From Palsa-147 sp049279675 (GTDB lineage: Bacteria > Acidobacteriota > Terriglobia > Acidiferrales > UBA7541), in NCBI GenBank assembly GCA_049279675.1, contig JBAPOP010000162.1, positions 1 through 64,000 of the forward strand: a DNA stretch of 64,000 nt, given 5' to 3'. Shown here in pieces: positions 35,419 to 44,225 of this stretch. A model generated the notes under the pieces. That model saw only the letters and a list, made by a program, of their open reading frames with translations. It was not told where the DNA came from and searched no databases. Numbering within the stretch: position 1 is the first letter of the stretch; every line of letters begins with the position of its first letter. The position numbers and the translations under genes are program-made.

Positions 35419-36246
35419 GTGGCCGCCGCGCCTCGTCACTCGAAAAAAATGAATCGGACGCATGGATATCTTCGCATCAGCGATGTCGCTCGCCTGGTCG
35501 GCGTTTCGCCGTCCGTCCTGCGCACATGGGAAACCGTCGGACTCGTTTCTCCTGTGCGAACGGACAGCCGTTATCGCTTGTTTACGTCGCGTGATGTCCG
35601 AGTGCTGAAGCGCGCCCAATTCTTGCGTCGCGCTCGCGGCATGAACGCGCCCGCCATCGTTCACATGCTCCGATCCGAAGGCCTGCTCGCAAATCGCGCT
35701 CCTGCGAAGCCCGGCCCTGTCGGCCCGCGCCTTCGCCGCTTGCGTCTCAAGTCGAGTCATTCCCTTTCACAGGTCGCCAAAGCCGTTTCGGTCTCGGTTG
35801 GATTTCTTAGCGCGCTCGAACGCGGCCACATGAGCGCTTCCGTGGCCACTCTCCTCCGCCTCGCGAATTTTTATCGTGTCAATATTCTCTCGCTCTTCGA
35901 CGCGGCGGCAGCGAGTCCAAGCCGCGTGCGTCCCAACGAGCGCAAAATTCTCGAAGCTGGCCCCGGCGTGCGAATGGAATTGCTCGCGTGGGGAGATGCC
36001 GTCATGGAACCTCATCTATTCCGCATCGCGCCTGGCGCCGGCAGCGGAGATTCCTACGCTCACGAAGGCGAGGAGTTCCTTTACGTTTTGCGCGGAAACT
36101 TGGAAATTGCGCTCGAAGGCGGCGAACCAACACTACTCCGCGCAGGCGACAGCTTCTATTTCACGAGCAACACGCGGCACCGTTGGACCAATCGGGGCAA
36201 ACAAGAAGTCTCCGTGCTCTGGATCAACACGCCGCCGACATTTTGA
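35419..36246 (+). CDS. MerR-XRE-cupin fusion transcriptional regulator
   Basis: A 275-residue protein with three regions in order. First is a MerR winged helix (about 17-85: YLRISDVARLVGVSPSVLRTWE). Second is an XRE-type HTH (about 103-158: SLSQVAKAVSVSVGFLSALERG). Third is a C-terminal cupin (about 190-272: YAHEGEEFLYVLRGNLEI). The XRE-cupin part has the architecture of PuuR-type regulators of putrescine use. GTG at 35419 has AAGGA seven bases upstream and is preferred; ATG at 35449 is possible. It leads the polyamine-type ABC transporter genes (next start after 15 bp), so it probably senses a polyamine or amino acid through the cupin. Confidence 0.9.
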   Translation: MAAAPRHSKKMNRTHGYLRISDVARLVGVSPSVLRTWETVGLVSPVRTDSRYRLFTSRDVRVLKRAQFLRRARGMNAPAIVHMLRSEGLLANRAPAKPGPVGPRLRRLRLKSSHSLSQVAKAVSVSVGFLSALERGHMSASVATLLRLANFYRVNILSLFDAAAASPSRVRPNERKILEAGPGVRMELLAWGDAVMEPHLFRIAPGAGSGDSYAHEGEEFLYVLRGNLEIALEGGEPTLLRAGDSFYFTSNTRHRWTNRGKQEVSVLWINTPPTF

Positions 36247-36261
36247 GCGAAGGAGCGTTGA

Positions 36262-37350
36262 TTGAAGATAAGCGTTCAATCGCCATACGCGCGTCGAATT
36301 CTTCTATTCGCGACGGCAATTGCCATTCTTTCTGCGGTTGTTGCCTGCAAGAAGGAGCAGCCGTCACTTAGCCTTCTCGTTTGGGAAGGTTACTCGGATC
36401 CATCCTACGTCCACGATTTCGAGGTCGCGCACAACTGCAAGATCAGCGCCTCCTACATGGGATCGAGCGACGAGCTTGTCGCCAAGCTTCGCGGCGGCAG
36501 CGCCAGTAATTACGACGTAATTTCGCCGTCGAGCGACGTCGCAACGATGATCGCGTCGTCTGGCCTCGCGGCCCCGCTCGACCTCTCGAAGATTCCGTCC
36601 TACGAACAGCTCTCGCCGCGGCTTCGTTCGCTTCCGCTCGTCCGCGTCAATGGCAACGTCTATGGCGTGCCCTTCACATGGGGACCAAATCCACTCCTAT
36701 ACGACACCACCGTATTTCCGGCAGCTCCCGATAGCTGGGCTGTGCTCTGGGATCCGAAATACAAAGGCAAGATCTCTGTCTGGGATGAGCTTTCGACGCT
36801 TTACATGGCCGCCCAACTTCTTGGCTACGACAAGCCCGACCCCAATCGCCTCTACAATCTCTCCGACGAAGAACTCGAAAACGTAAAGAAGAAGCTCCTC
36901 GATCTAAAGCCGAACATCCGAAAAATCTGGGCCACGGGCGGTGAATTGACAAATCTCTTCGAAAATCACGAAATCGTCGCGGCGATGGGCTGGCCACTCA
37001 TGACCAACCAACTGCGCGCCGCGAATTTCCCCATCGGCGAAACGATTCCCAAAGAAAACACAACCGGCTGGATAGACCACCTCATGATTACCGCCGCAAG
37101 TGAACACAAGGACCTCGCAGCGCAATTTCTCGAATACATGATCCAAGCCGAGACTCAGAAGAAAGTTGCGGACGTAACGGGATACGATCCAGCAAACCCC
37201 GGCGCGGCAAGATTCATGACGGACGCGCAAAAGAAGAGTCTCCACCTCGATGATGTGGACAATTACATGGGGCGGATTTATTTCTGGCAACAGGTACCGC
37301 GCCGCGCCAAGTACACAGAAATCTGGAACGAGGTAAAGGCCGCGCAGTGA
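36262..37350 (+). CDS. potD: Spermidine/putrescine-type ABC transporter substrate-binding lipoprotein
   Basis: A 362-residue protein from TTG with GAAGGAG upstream. The N-terminus has a signal helix and a lipobox-like SAVVAC, giving Cys29 for lipidation. The mature part opens with LSLLVWEGYSDP, the typical first strand of PotD/PotF proteins, and contains YDVISPSSDVA and PFTWGPNPLLYD. It should bind a polyamine or related cation and deliver it to the PotB-PotC permease. GTGA overlap with the ATPase gene shows tight coupling. Whether spermidine, putrescine or another compound is bound is not clear. Confidence 0.9.
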   Translation: MKISVQSPYARRILLFATAIAILSAVVACKKEQPSLSLLVWEGYSDPSYVHDFEVAHNCKISASYMGSSDELVAKLRGGSASNYDVISPSSDVATMIASSGLAAPLDLSKIPSYEQLSPRLRSLPLVRVNGNVYGVPFTWGPNPLLYDTTVFPAAPDSWAVLWDPKYKGKISVWDELSTLYMAAQLLGYDKPDPNRLYNLSDEELENVKKKLLDLKPNIRKIWATGGELTNLFENHEIVAAMGWPLMTNQLRAANFPIGETIPKENTTGWIDHLMITAASEHKDLAAQFLEYMIQAETQKKVADVTGYDPANPGAARFMTDAQKKSLHLDDVDNYMGRIYFWQQVPRRAKYTEIWNEVKAAQ

Positions 37351-38417
37351 ATTCGCTTCTATCCATCCGAAATGTCGCGAAGAAATTTCAGAGCCGCGAG
37401 GTCTTGCGTGGAATTTCGCTCGACGTGGCCTCCGGCGAATTCTTGACCATTCTCGGTGAAAGCGGCTCAGGCAAGACCACGCTGCTGCGCCTAATCGCTG
37501 GGTTCGAGCAAACCGATAACGGCGAGATCTGGATGGAAGACGAAAGGCTCGACACGCTCCCGCCGCATCGCCGCCACGTCAACACGGTGTTTCAAAGCTA
37601 CGCGCTGTTTCCCCATCTCTCTGTTTTCGAAAACATCGCCTACGGCCTGCGTGTCCAGCGCATCGCGAAATCGGAAATACCTTCTCGAGTGGATCAGGCG
37701 CTTGCGATGGTCAAGATGACGGATTTCGCGGGTTCGGCGCCCTCTCGACTGAGCGGCGGCCAGCAGCAGCGTGTTGCGCTCGCCCGCGCTCTCATAAATC
37801 GGCCGAAGGTATTGCTGCTTGATGAGCCCCTTTCCGCGCTCGACGCCAACCTTCGCCGTCAGATGCAAATCGAGCTCAAATTGCTGCAGCGAGAAGTCGG
37901 CATCACTTTCATTTTCGTCACGCACGATCAGGAAGAAGCCATGGCGCTTTCCGATCGTATCGCGTTGTTTCGCGCCGGCGCGCTCGAGCAGGTCGCGAGC
38001 CCGCGCGAAATTTATGCTCGGCCCGCCACTTCTTATACCGCCAAGTTCATCGGTCAAACCAATCTTCTTCGCGCGCAAGTGAGCGGCGGCGTTGCGACGG
38101 TGAGCGGAATGTCCTGGCGCGTTGCGGGCGAGTCATCCGAGTCCGGTGCGACGACGTTTTCTCTGCGGCCGGAATCCATTCGTCTTCTCGGGCAATTTGC
38201 TCCGGGTGTTCGTGTGGCTGATGGTGGACCCGTTCGCTTCCGCGCACGAATTAAGACTCAGACATTCGGCGGCGCGACCGACCTTCTCGAGGTCGCGCTC
38301 TCGGACAACAGCTCGCTTCGCGTCCGCATTCCGAGCTCCGGGAATCTTCAGGGCGAGGCCGAATTCGAATTTGCTCCCGCCGACGCGGTCAGCGTCCGCG
38401 AATCCGAGCCGAACTAG
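37347..38417 (+). CDS. potA: Polyamine-type ABC transporter ATP-binding protein
   Basis: A 356-residue ABC ATPase from GTG that overlaps the PotD stop by 4 bp. Walker A is GESGSGKTT (about 38-46), the Q-loop FQSYALFPHL, the signature RLSGGQQQRVALARAL and Walker B VLLLDEPLSALD; the H-loop follows in FVTHDQEEAM. The C-terminal part (about 245-350) is a TOBE-like regulatory domain as in PotA. It powers uptake through the two membrane proteins encoded next, the first of which starts 2 bp after its stop. Confidence 0.95.
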   Translation: MNSLLSIRNVAKKFQSREVLRGISLDVASGEFLTILGESGSGKTTLLRLIAGFEQTDNGEIWMEDERLDTLPPHRRHVNTVFQSYALFPHLSVFENIAYGLRVQRIAKSEIPSRVDQALAMVKMTDFAGSAPSRLSGGQQQRVALARALINRPKVLLLDEPLSALDANLRRQMQIELKLLQREVGITFIFVTHDQEEAMALSDRIALFRAGALEQVASPREIYARPATSYTAKFIGQTNLLRAQVSGGVATVSGMSWRVAGESSESGATTFSLRPESIRLLGQFAPGVRVADGGPVRFRARIKTQTFGGATDLLEVALSDNSSLRVRIPSSGNLQGEAEFEFAPADAVSVRESEPN

Positions 38418-38419
38418 CT

Positions 38420-39268
38420 ATGTATACCCGCGCCTACAAAGCGACCGTGGCCATTCCACCGCTTCTCTGGGTGACCATGTTCCTGTTGGTTCCGTACGCG
38501 ATCCTTTTTTGCTACAGCTTCTGGCAGGTTTCTTCCCTTCAAGTCATCGTCCATGCCTGGACGTTCGACAACTATCGCGAACTCGTTCGTAATCCGATTT
38601 ATATACAAGTTCTCTTTCGGTCGATGCGTATCGCCGGTGCCGTCACGATTCTTGCGCTACTGCTCGGCTATCCGCTGGCCTACTTCCTTTCATTCTGCGC
38701 GACGCGCCGGAAAGATCTGTTCTATCAACTCGTCATTATTCCGCTCTGGGTCAGCTACCTCGTCCGAGGTTACGCGTGGAAGACGATTCTCGGAAGCGAT
38801 GGCGTTCTGAATGGATTCTTGCAATACCTGCACATCACGTCGCATCCGGTTGAATTCTTTCTCTACAGCCCGTTTGCCGTCATTCTCACGTTGACGCACA
38901 TTTACACTCCCTTCACGTTTCTTCCGATCTACGCGTCGCTCGAGCACGTGCCGCGAAATCTAGTCGAAGCTTCGCAAGACCTCGGTGCGTCTCCTCTTCG
39001 CACGTTTTGGCGGGTGGTTTTTCCACTATCGCTTCCCGGCGTTCTCGCGGGAGCGACTTTCGCCTTCGTTCTCACGCTGGGGGACTTTCTCGCTCCACTT
39101 CTCGTCGGCGGTCCGAGCGGGATCATGATCTCAAATATCGTCGTGAGTCTGTTCGGCGCCGCATATAACTGGCCTCTAGGCGCCGCAATTTCCTTCGGTA
39201 TGTTAGTTCTCGTGGTGGTGCTGCTCTTCCTTGTCGAGCGCGTCGAGAAGAAGTTGAGCTTTTCATGA
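38420..39268 (+). CDS. potB: Polyamine-type ABC transporter permease, PotB-like
   Basis: A 282-residue inner-membrane permease with six predicted helices. The cytoplasmic EAA loop reads EASQDLGASPLRTFWRVVFPLSLPG, with the conserved Gly in DLGAS; this loop contacts the ATPase. TM1 is in PPLLWVTMFLLVPYAILF, typical of PotB. The stop overlaps the PotC start by 4 bp (ATGA). It forms the translocation pore with PotC. Confidence 0.94.
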   Translation: MYTRAYKATVAIPPLLWVTMFLLVPYAILFCYSFWQVSSLQVIVHAWTFDNYRELVRNPIYIQVLFRSMRIAGAVTILALLLGYPLAYFLSFCATRRKDLFYQLVIIPLWVSYLVRGYAWKTILGSDGVLNGFLQYLHITSHPVEFFLYSPFAVILTLTHIYTPFTFLPIYASLEHVPRNLVEASQDLGASPLRTFWRVVFPLSLPGVLAGATFAFVLTLGDFLAPLLVGGPSGIMISNIVVSLFGAAYNWPLGAAISFGMLVLVVVLLFLVERVEKKLSFS

Positions 39269-40110
39269 GTTCCCGAAACATCGCCTATCCAGGCTCGCGA
39301 TTGCTCAGCGCTTACGCGGCGCTCGTGTATGCGTTTCTTTATCTCCCGATCGTCGTTCTCGCCGTCTACTCGTTTAATGCGGGCGGCGTTGGCGGCTTCC
39401 CGCCGCGCAATTTGACGCTCGCGTGGTATCGCATTTTGTTTCAGGATGACGCGATCTGGAGCACGCTCCTGAATAGCTTTATCGTCGCAACGGTGGCCGT
39501 GGCGATCTCCATCACGCTCGGCTTGATGGCGGCTCTCGCTCTCGACCGAGTAAGTTTCCCCGGCAAAGCGCTCTTTCGCCGCATCGTGCTGCTTCCGTTG
39601 ATTCTTCCGGGCATTATCACCGGGCTTTCGCTGCTCATGCTTTTCGTCGCTGCGGGAATGAAGCTGAGCCTGGTAACCATCACCCTCGGTCACGGCACCG
39701 CTCTTATTTCCGTCGCGACCACCGAGATTTTTGCCGGCCTACAAAAGCTCGACCGCGCGCAGGAAGAAGCCTCGCTAGACCTCGGCGCAAATCACTTGAT
39801 TACGTTTTGGCGCGTGACGCTTCCCAACCTTCGCGTTTCTCTAATCGCCGCGGCCCTGCTGATCTTTACGCTTTCACTCGATGAGATCGCGGTGAGCTTT
39901 TTCCTCATAGGCCGCAACAACACGCTGCCGCTCGAAATATGGTCGAGGCTTCGGCGTGGCATCACTCCTGAGATCAACGCGATTTCCACAATCATTCTGC
40001 TGTTTTCAATCTTTCTGATTCTCGTGTGGTATCGGCTCCGAACGCGTTCCGAAAGACGCGACGAAAGCGCAGCCGTGCTTCCCACCGCCATCCAAGGAGA
40101 ACGGGTATGA
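39265..40110 (+). CDS. potC: Polyamine-type ABC transporter permease, PotC-like
   Basis: A 281-residue permease with about six helices. Its EAA loop is EEASLDLGANHLITFWRVTLPNLR. The segment FNAGGVGGFPPRNLTLAWYR after TM1 resembles the PotC 'FN...W.GFS..WY' element. It overlaps potB at its start and the amine oxidase gene at its end, each by 4 bp (ATGA), so the whole unit is translationally coupled. Confidence 0.94.
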   Translation: MSSRNIAYPGSRLLSAYAALVYAFLYLPIVVLAVYSFNAGGVGGFPPRNLTLAWYRILFQDDAIWSTLLNSFIVATVAVAISITLGLMAALALDRVSFPGKALFRRIVLLPLILPGIITGLSLLMLFVAAGMKLSLVTITLGHGTALISVATTEIFAGLQKLDRAQEEASLDLGANHLITFWRVTLPNLRVSLIAAALLIFTLSLDEIAVSFFLIGRNNTLPLEIWSRLRRGITPEINAISTIILLFSIFLILVWYRLRTRSERRDESAAVLPTAIQGERV

Positions 40111-41639
40111 CACCAACGCGCAGGGACTTTATCAAGTTCGTTGTTGCAGGCTCGATCGCCGCTGGATGTCCGATCGATTTGTCCTTACTCGCGTCTCCCG
40201 GCGACACGGAACCGCAAGTTGATGGCGAGCATTTCGAAATCTGCCATCAGATTCGCGATAACAAGACGTTCGCGCATCCGCCCGTTTCCAAGAATCATGA
40301 TGTCGTCATCGTCGGCGGCGGAATCAGCGGCTTGAGCGCGGCATACTTCCTGCGCTCGAAGGATTTTTTGCTTCTCGAAAAAGAGGAGCACTGGGGCGGC
40401 AACGCCTACCGCGAGGATTTTCAAGGCCAGGGCTATGCCACCGGGTCTGCGTACGATTTTGTCGGCTCGGACAGCGCCATTCTCGCGAAGGAAATCGGTC
40501 TCGAACAACTTCCGGTCAACTGCGCCGACCCAACTATCGTCAACGGCAAATGGGTGGCCGACACCTGGCGCGGCGGACTCGATGATCTTCCCTACTCGCA
40601 AAGCGTGCGCGATGCCTTCAAGAAATTCCGCGCGCAAATGCTGAAGCTCGCCGCACCGGGAAATCTCGAGCGATTCGATGGCGAAGCTCTCTCTAAGTAT
40701 CTTCAGGATTACCCGCCCGAGCTCTCGCAATGGTGGGACGCTTACGGTCAATCCAACTGGGGCGCGAAAGCGAAGGACACCTCCGTCTACGTCGCCCTTG
40801 TAGATTTCGTCGAAATCGCAAGCGAGAAATTCGAGGACACTCGCATTACCCTCCCCGGCGGGAACGGTGCGATTTCGCGGAAGCTATCCGAGGTACTCCT
40901 CGCAAAATATGCCGATCGCATGTTCACCGGCGCAACCACGATTTCCGTTGAATCCCAAAAAGATTCGGTCAACGTCACTTACGCGCTGGGCGGCCAGTTG
41001 CAGACAGTTGCCGCAAAAGCGGTGATCATGGCCACGCCGAAGATCATTGCCTCGCGTATCGTCTCCGGCATCCCCGACGATCAAGTCGACGCGATGCAGT
41101 CCATTCGCTACGTCCCCTACCCGGTGATTAATTTGATCTTCGACAAGCCCGTGTACAATCGCGGCTACGATAATTGGTGCCCCGGAAACAGTTTTACCGA
41201 TTTCATCGTCGCCGATTGGACGATTCGAAATCAGCCCGGCTACAAACAGAAATACAACATCCTCTCGTTCTACACGCCGATGGAAGAAAAGGACCGCAAG
41301 AAACTCCTAACGATCGAAGGCTGCCAGAAAATCGCCGCGAACGTGTTGACTGATTTCAAAAAGCTTTTGCCCGAATTCAACGCGGATCCAATCGAAATTC
41401 ACATGTTCCGCCGCGGCCACCCCATGTTCGTAGCCACACCCGGCAATTTCACGAAGACGATTCCCGCGGCAAGGAAGCCGCTCGATCGCGTCTTCTTTGC
41501 AAACACAGATTCAGAGGGCCCGGAATCGCTGGCGGCCGGAGGTGTCGCCGCGTCAAGGAAGGGTGTGGACTGGGTGGAAAAGCGCCTCGCGGGATCATCC
41601 GCCGGGCGTGCCGCAGAATCGGTTGGCTTTGCTGTTTAG
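40107..41639 (+). CDS. Tat-exported flavin amine oxidase/FAD-dependent oxidoreductase
   Basis: A 510-residue protein. The N-terminus TPTRRDFIKFVVAGSIAAG has a twin-arginine motif (Arg5-Arg6), suggesting folded export to the periplasm. The FAD Rossmann motif is VVIVGGGISGLSAAYFL, followed by LLLEKEEHWGGNAYR; the C-terminal SEGPESLAAGGVAASRKG fits the FAD-binding end of amine oxidases. The start has AAGGAG seven bases upstream and overlaps potC by 4 bp. Oxidation of a polyamine in the periplasm, linked to uptake of the product or substrate by PotABCD, is inferred from position. The convergent next gene overlaps its end by 4 bp. Confidence 0.88.
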   Translation: MTPTRRDFIKFVVAGSIAAGCPIDLSLLASPGDTEPQVDGEHFEICHQIRDNKTFAHPPVSKNHDVVIVGGGISGLSAAYFLRSKDFLLLEKEEHWGGNAYREDFQGQGYATGSAYDFVGSDSAILAKEIGLEQLPVNCADPTIVNGKWVADTWRGGLDDLPYSQSVRDAFKKFRAQMLKLAAPGNLERFDGEALSKYLQDYPPELSQWWDAYGQSNWGAKAKDTSVYVALVDFVEIASEKFEDTRITLPGGNGAISRKLSEVLLAKYADRMFTGATTISVESQKDSVNVTYALGGQLQTVAAKAVIMATPKIIASRIVSGIPDDQVDAMQSIRYVPYPVINLIFDKPVYNRGYDNWCPGNSFTDFIVADWTIRNQPGYKQKYNILSFYTPMEEKDRKKLLTIEGCQKIAANVLTDFKKLLPEFNADPIEIHMFRRGHPMFVATPGNFTKTIPAARKPLDRVFFANTDSEGPESLAAGGVAASRKGVDWVEKRLAGSSAGRAAESVGFAV

Positions 41640-41968
41640 TTCAGAAGGGTCGAAAGAGCGCGGCGGTTGATTTCGGAGAGAATGGCCGCTCGCCGGGATT
41701 CGCCGCCGGTTGTTGCCGTGATTCCGTCATACGCACGCATCAGTTCCGCGTCGGTGAGTGTGCGTAATTCCGCAGCGCCCGCGGCGTGATTCGAGGTCGC
41801 AAAGAAATAATCCGGACTTGCGCTCGCGTTCGCCTTGGCCGCGACTTTCACGGCTTCCAAAAGCTTCTTGCATTCCGCGCAAGCGCCCTCTGGCGAGCAC
41901 TCATCGCAATGCTCCACATGCTCCCAAAACCGGCTCAAAGCTCCTGTGTCTGTGCGTTCGTAAAGCAT
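41636..41968 (-). CDS. Hypothetical protein with a four-cysteine cluster
   Basis: A 110-residue protein without signal peptide. Near the N-terminus, His17, His20, Cys21, Cys24, Cys30 and Cys33 (EHVEHCDECSPEGACAECKK) form a possible zinc site, reminiscent of the short zinc-binding domains of anti-sigma factors. There is no membrane segment. The C-terminal half is helical (LTDAELMRAYDGI). No sigma factor gene is adjacent. Its stop overlaps the convergent amine oxidase gene by 4 bp, and the gene at 41997 ends 28 bp upstream of it on the same strand. Function unknown. Confidence 0.65.
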   Translation of the reverse strand: MLYERTDTGALSRFWEHVEHCDECSPEGACAECKKLLEAVKVAAKANASASPDYFFATSNHAAGAAELRTLTDAELMRAYDGITATTGGESRRAAILSEINRRALSTLLN

Positions 41969-41996
41969 CAGAATTCGCCTCGATCCTCTCCTGCAA

Positions 41997-42662
41997 TTAG
42001 TGGCTAACGGCTAGATTGCGGATGCCTGCACCAAACGACGTCGCCGTCCCAATCACCTGCGGCACCCACCACATTCGCCGCACCATTCCATTTTCGCTGT
42101 GCTGCATCTTACGGCCGATGAAATCGAAAAGTATCGGTGTCACCTGAATCGCAGCGTACATCGCTGGTGAGCCCGCTACGGGACGCAGCATCGGATTCAA
42201 TTCCGAGTGGCCCTGCGCGACCGCGCGATTCGTGGTCCAGGCATCAAAAGTCGCCGCGCTGGATTGCATGAGCGCGAGCGCCAGCCAACTGTGTCCCGGG
42301 CGCAGAACTGAAGTTCTGCGTTCGGGCAGCGGCGGCAATTTTTCAAGCTGAGGAGGAATGTGAACCGACGCCAAAATCTTCGAGGTCATGTCCGGAAATA
42401 CGGGCTCCGCGCTGGTCGGCTTTGCCTTGCTTCCGTCGTCGGAAAGATTGAGCAGACGAATTCCATCTTGATCGAATCGCGAAGTAGTAGGCGCAGTGGC
42501 AGTCGTATTGGGGGCTTTGGGCTGGAAGGCGACGACTGAAGTTCGCTCATCCGTGAAATTGGCAGCGTAATAAACGGCGTTAGGCGCGTTCTGTGCTGCG
42601 ACGTCGGTCCTTACCGGAACCGCTGGCGCTTGAAACAGTAGAGCTAGGGTGGCCAAAATCAT
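41997..42662 (-). CDS. Hypothetical exported or membrane-associated protein
   Basis: A 221-residue protein with a short hydrophobic N-terminus (MILATLALLFQAPAVP) that may be a signal peptide. The ATG at 42662 has GGAG nine bases upstream; the longer TTG form (42677) is less likely. The C-terminal part, with HSWLALALMQSSAATFDAWTTNR and SELNPMLRPV, resembles acidobacterial proteins with a pair of weakly hydrophobic helices and an 'E-x-NPxxRP' element. No function is known. It lies upstream of the four-cysteine protein gene, with which it may be co-transcribed. Confidence 0.65.
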   Translation of the reverse strand: MILATLALLFQAPAVPVRTDVAAQNAPNAVYYAANFTDERTSVVAFQPKAPNTTATAPTTSRFDQDGIRLLNLSDDGSKAKPTSAEPVFPDMTSKILASVHIPPQLEKLPPLPERRTSVLRPGHSWLALALMQSSAATFDAWTTNRAVAQGHSELNPMLRPVAGSPAMYAAIQVTPILFDFIGRKMQHSENGMVRRMWWVPQVIGTATSFGAGIRNLAVSH

Positions 42663-42897
42663 GGTTTTGTACTCCAATAACCTTCAAATCCACGCAATGG
42701 TGACAACGCAAGCACGAGGCCATAGAGGGCTTCGCCGTAGTACTTTCTTATGTCACTGTAAATAGGGAAGTTATAAGGAGATGCTGCTATTCCCGGACGA
42801 GCTCATGCAGTCCCTTGCGCTTTTCTGTGGAAAACAGTTTCACAACAAGCGAACAGGGTAGGTTGGACGATTATTGGCCGTGCGCCGGAAGTAGGGG

Positions 42898-44211
42898 TTA
42901 ATCGGCCGGCGCGGCCGCCAGGAGCGTTCCAAGGCTCTCGCGGCTTGCTGATATCGTTCTCTCGATATCCGCGTCTGTATGGGCCGCCGAGACGAAAAGC
43001 GCCTCATACTGCGAAGGCGCCAGGAAGATTCCTCGTTCGAGCATCGCCGTAAAGTACGCTGCGAAACGCTTCGTGTCCGACCTCTTGGCGTCGCCGTAAT
43101 TCCGCACGGGGCCATCGCAGAAAAACAGCGTCACCAGCGACCCCACGGCGTTCACGTGCGCCGCAACGCCGACGTCTCGAATCGCGCCCGAGATGCCTTC
43201 GGCGAGCCGCGCCGCCTTGCGATCGAGCGCATCGTAAAATCCCGGCGCGCGTAAATGCGGCAGCGTCGCCAGGCCCGCGCGCATCGCCAGCGGATTCCCC
43301 GAAAGCGTCCCCGCCTGATAGACCGGCCCGAGCGGCGCAACCATCTGCATGATTTCTCGCCGCCCGCCGTACGCCGCGACAGGCAGCCCACCGCCAATAA
43401 TTTTGCCCAGCGTCGTCAAGTCGGGCCGAATCTTGTAAACGCTTTGCGCACCGCCGAGAGCCATCCGAAATCCGCTGATCACTTCGTCCAAAATCAGCAG
43501 AGCACCTCCTCGCCGCGTCACTTCACGCAGCCCTTCGAGGAATCCCTCAGCGGGCGGCACCACACCCATATTCGCCGCCACCGGTTCGACGATCACAGCT
43601 GCGATCCCGCCCTTGTGCGCGTCGAACACTCTCTCCACGGCCGCGAGATCGTTGTAAGGAACGTTGATCGTCAATTTCGCGAAAGCTTCAGGCACTCCGG
43701 GGCTCGCCGAAATCCCAAGCGTCGCAAGACCCGAGCCCGCCTGCGAAAGAAAGCTATCCGAATGCCCGTGATAACAGCCCTCAAATTTCACGATGAGATC
43801 CCGCTTCGTAAATCCGCGCGCGAGGCGAATCGCGGACATCGTGGCCTCTGTGCCCGAACTGACAAAGCGCATCATCTCGATCGAGGGCATCGCGCTCGCG
43901 ATTTGCTCGGCAAGTTGGCTCTCGAGCGGCGACGTCATCCCATAGCTCGTTCCGCACGCCGCCTGCTCCTGAATCGCCTTAGTGACCGAAGGATGCGCGT
44001 GCCCCAAAATCATTGCGCCCCAAGAGCATACGTAGTCGAGGTACTCGTTGCCGTCCACATCGTAAAGGCGAGCGCCGTCGGCCCGCTCGATGATAAGAGG
44101 ACTCCCGCCGACCGCGCGAAACGCCCGCACTGGGCTATCCACGCCGCCAACAAGAATCTTCTCGCTTCGTTGAAAAATCTCTGCGGAACGCGGCCTCGAC
44201 TTCGATGGCAT
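42898..44211 (-). CDS. hemL: Glutamate-1-semialdehyde 2,1-aminomutase
   Basis: A 437-residue PLP enzyme converting glutamate-1-semialdehyde to 5-aminolevulinate. It has VGGVDSPVRAFRAVGG at the N-terminus, SSGTEATMSAIRLARG, the LDEVISGFRMALGGAQ segment and the Schiff-base Lys270 (TLGKIIGGGLPVAAYGG). This is the standard HemL length and motif set. ATG at 44211 fits the family; longer upstream forms would run into hemB. It is the last gene of the minus-strand hem operon, 14 bp after hemB. Confidence 0.97.
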   Translation of the reverse strand: MPSKSRPRSAEIFQRSEKILVGGVDSPVRAFRAVGGSPLIIERADGARLYDVDGNEYLDYVCSWGAMILGHAHPSVTKAIQEQAACGTSYGMTSPLESQLAEQIASAMPSIEMMRFVSSGTEATMSAIRLARGFTKRDLIVKFEGCYHGHSDSFLSQAGSGLATLGISASPGVPEAFAKLTINVPYNDLAAVERVFDAHKGGIAAVIVEPVAANMGVVPPAEGFLEGLREVTRRGGALLILDEVISGFRMALGGAQSVYKIRPDLTTLGKIIGGGLPVAAYGGRREIMQMVAPLGPVYQAGTLSGNPLAMRAGLATLPHLRAPGFYDALDRKAARLAEGISGAIRDVGVAAHVNAVGSLVTLFFCDGPVRNYGDAKRSDTKRFAAYFTAMLERGIFLAPSQYEALFVSAAHTDADIERTISASRESLGTLLAAAPAD

Positions 44212-44225
44212 CCCTGCGTGGCTCC

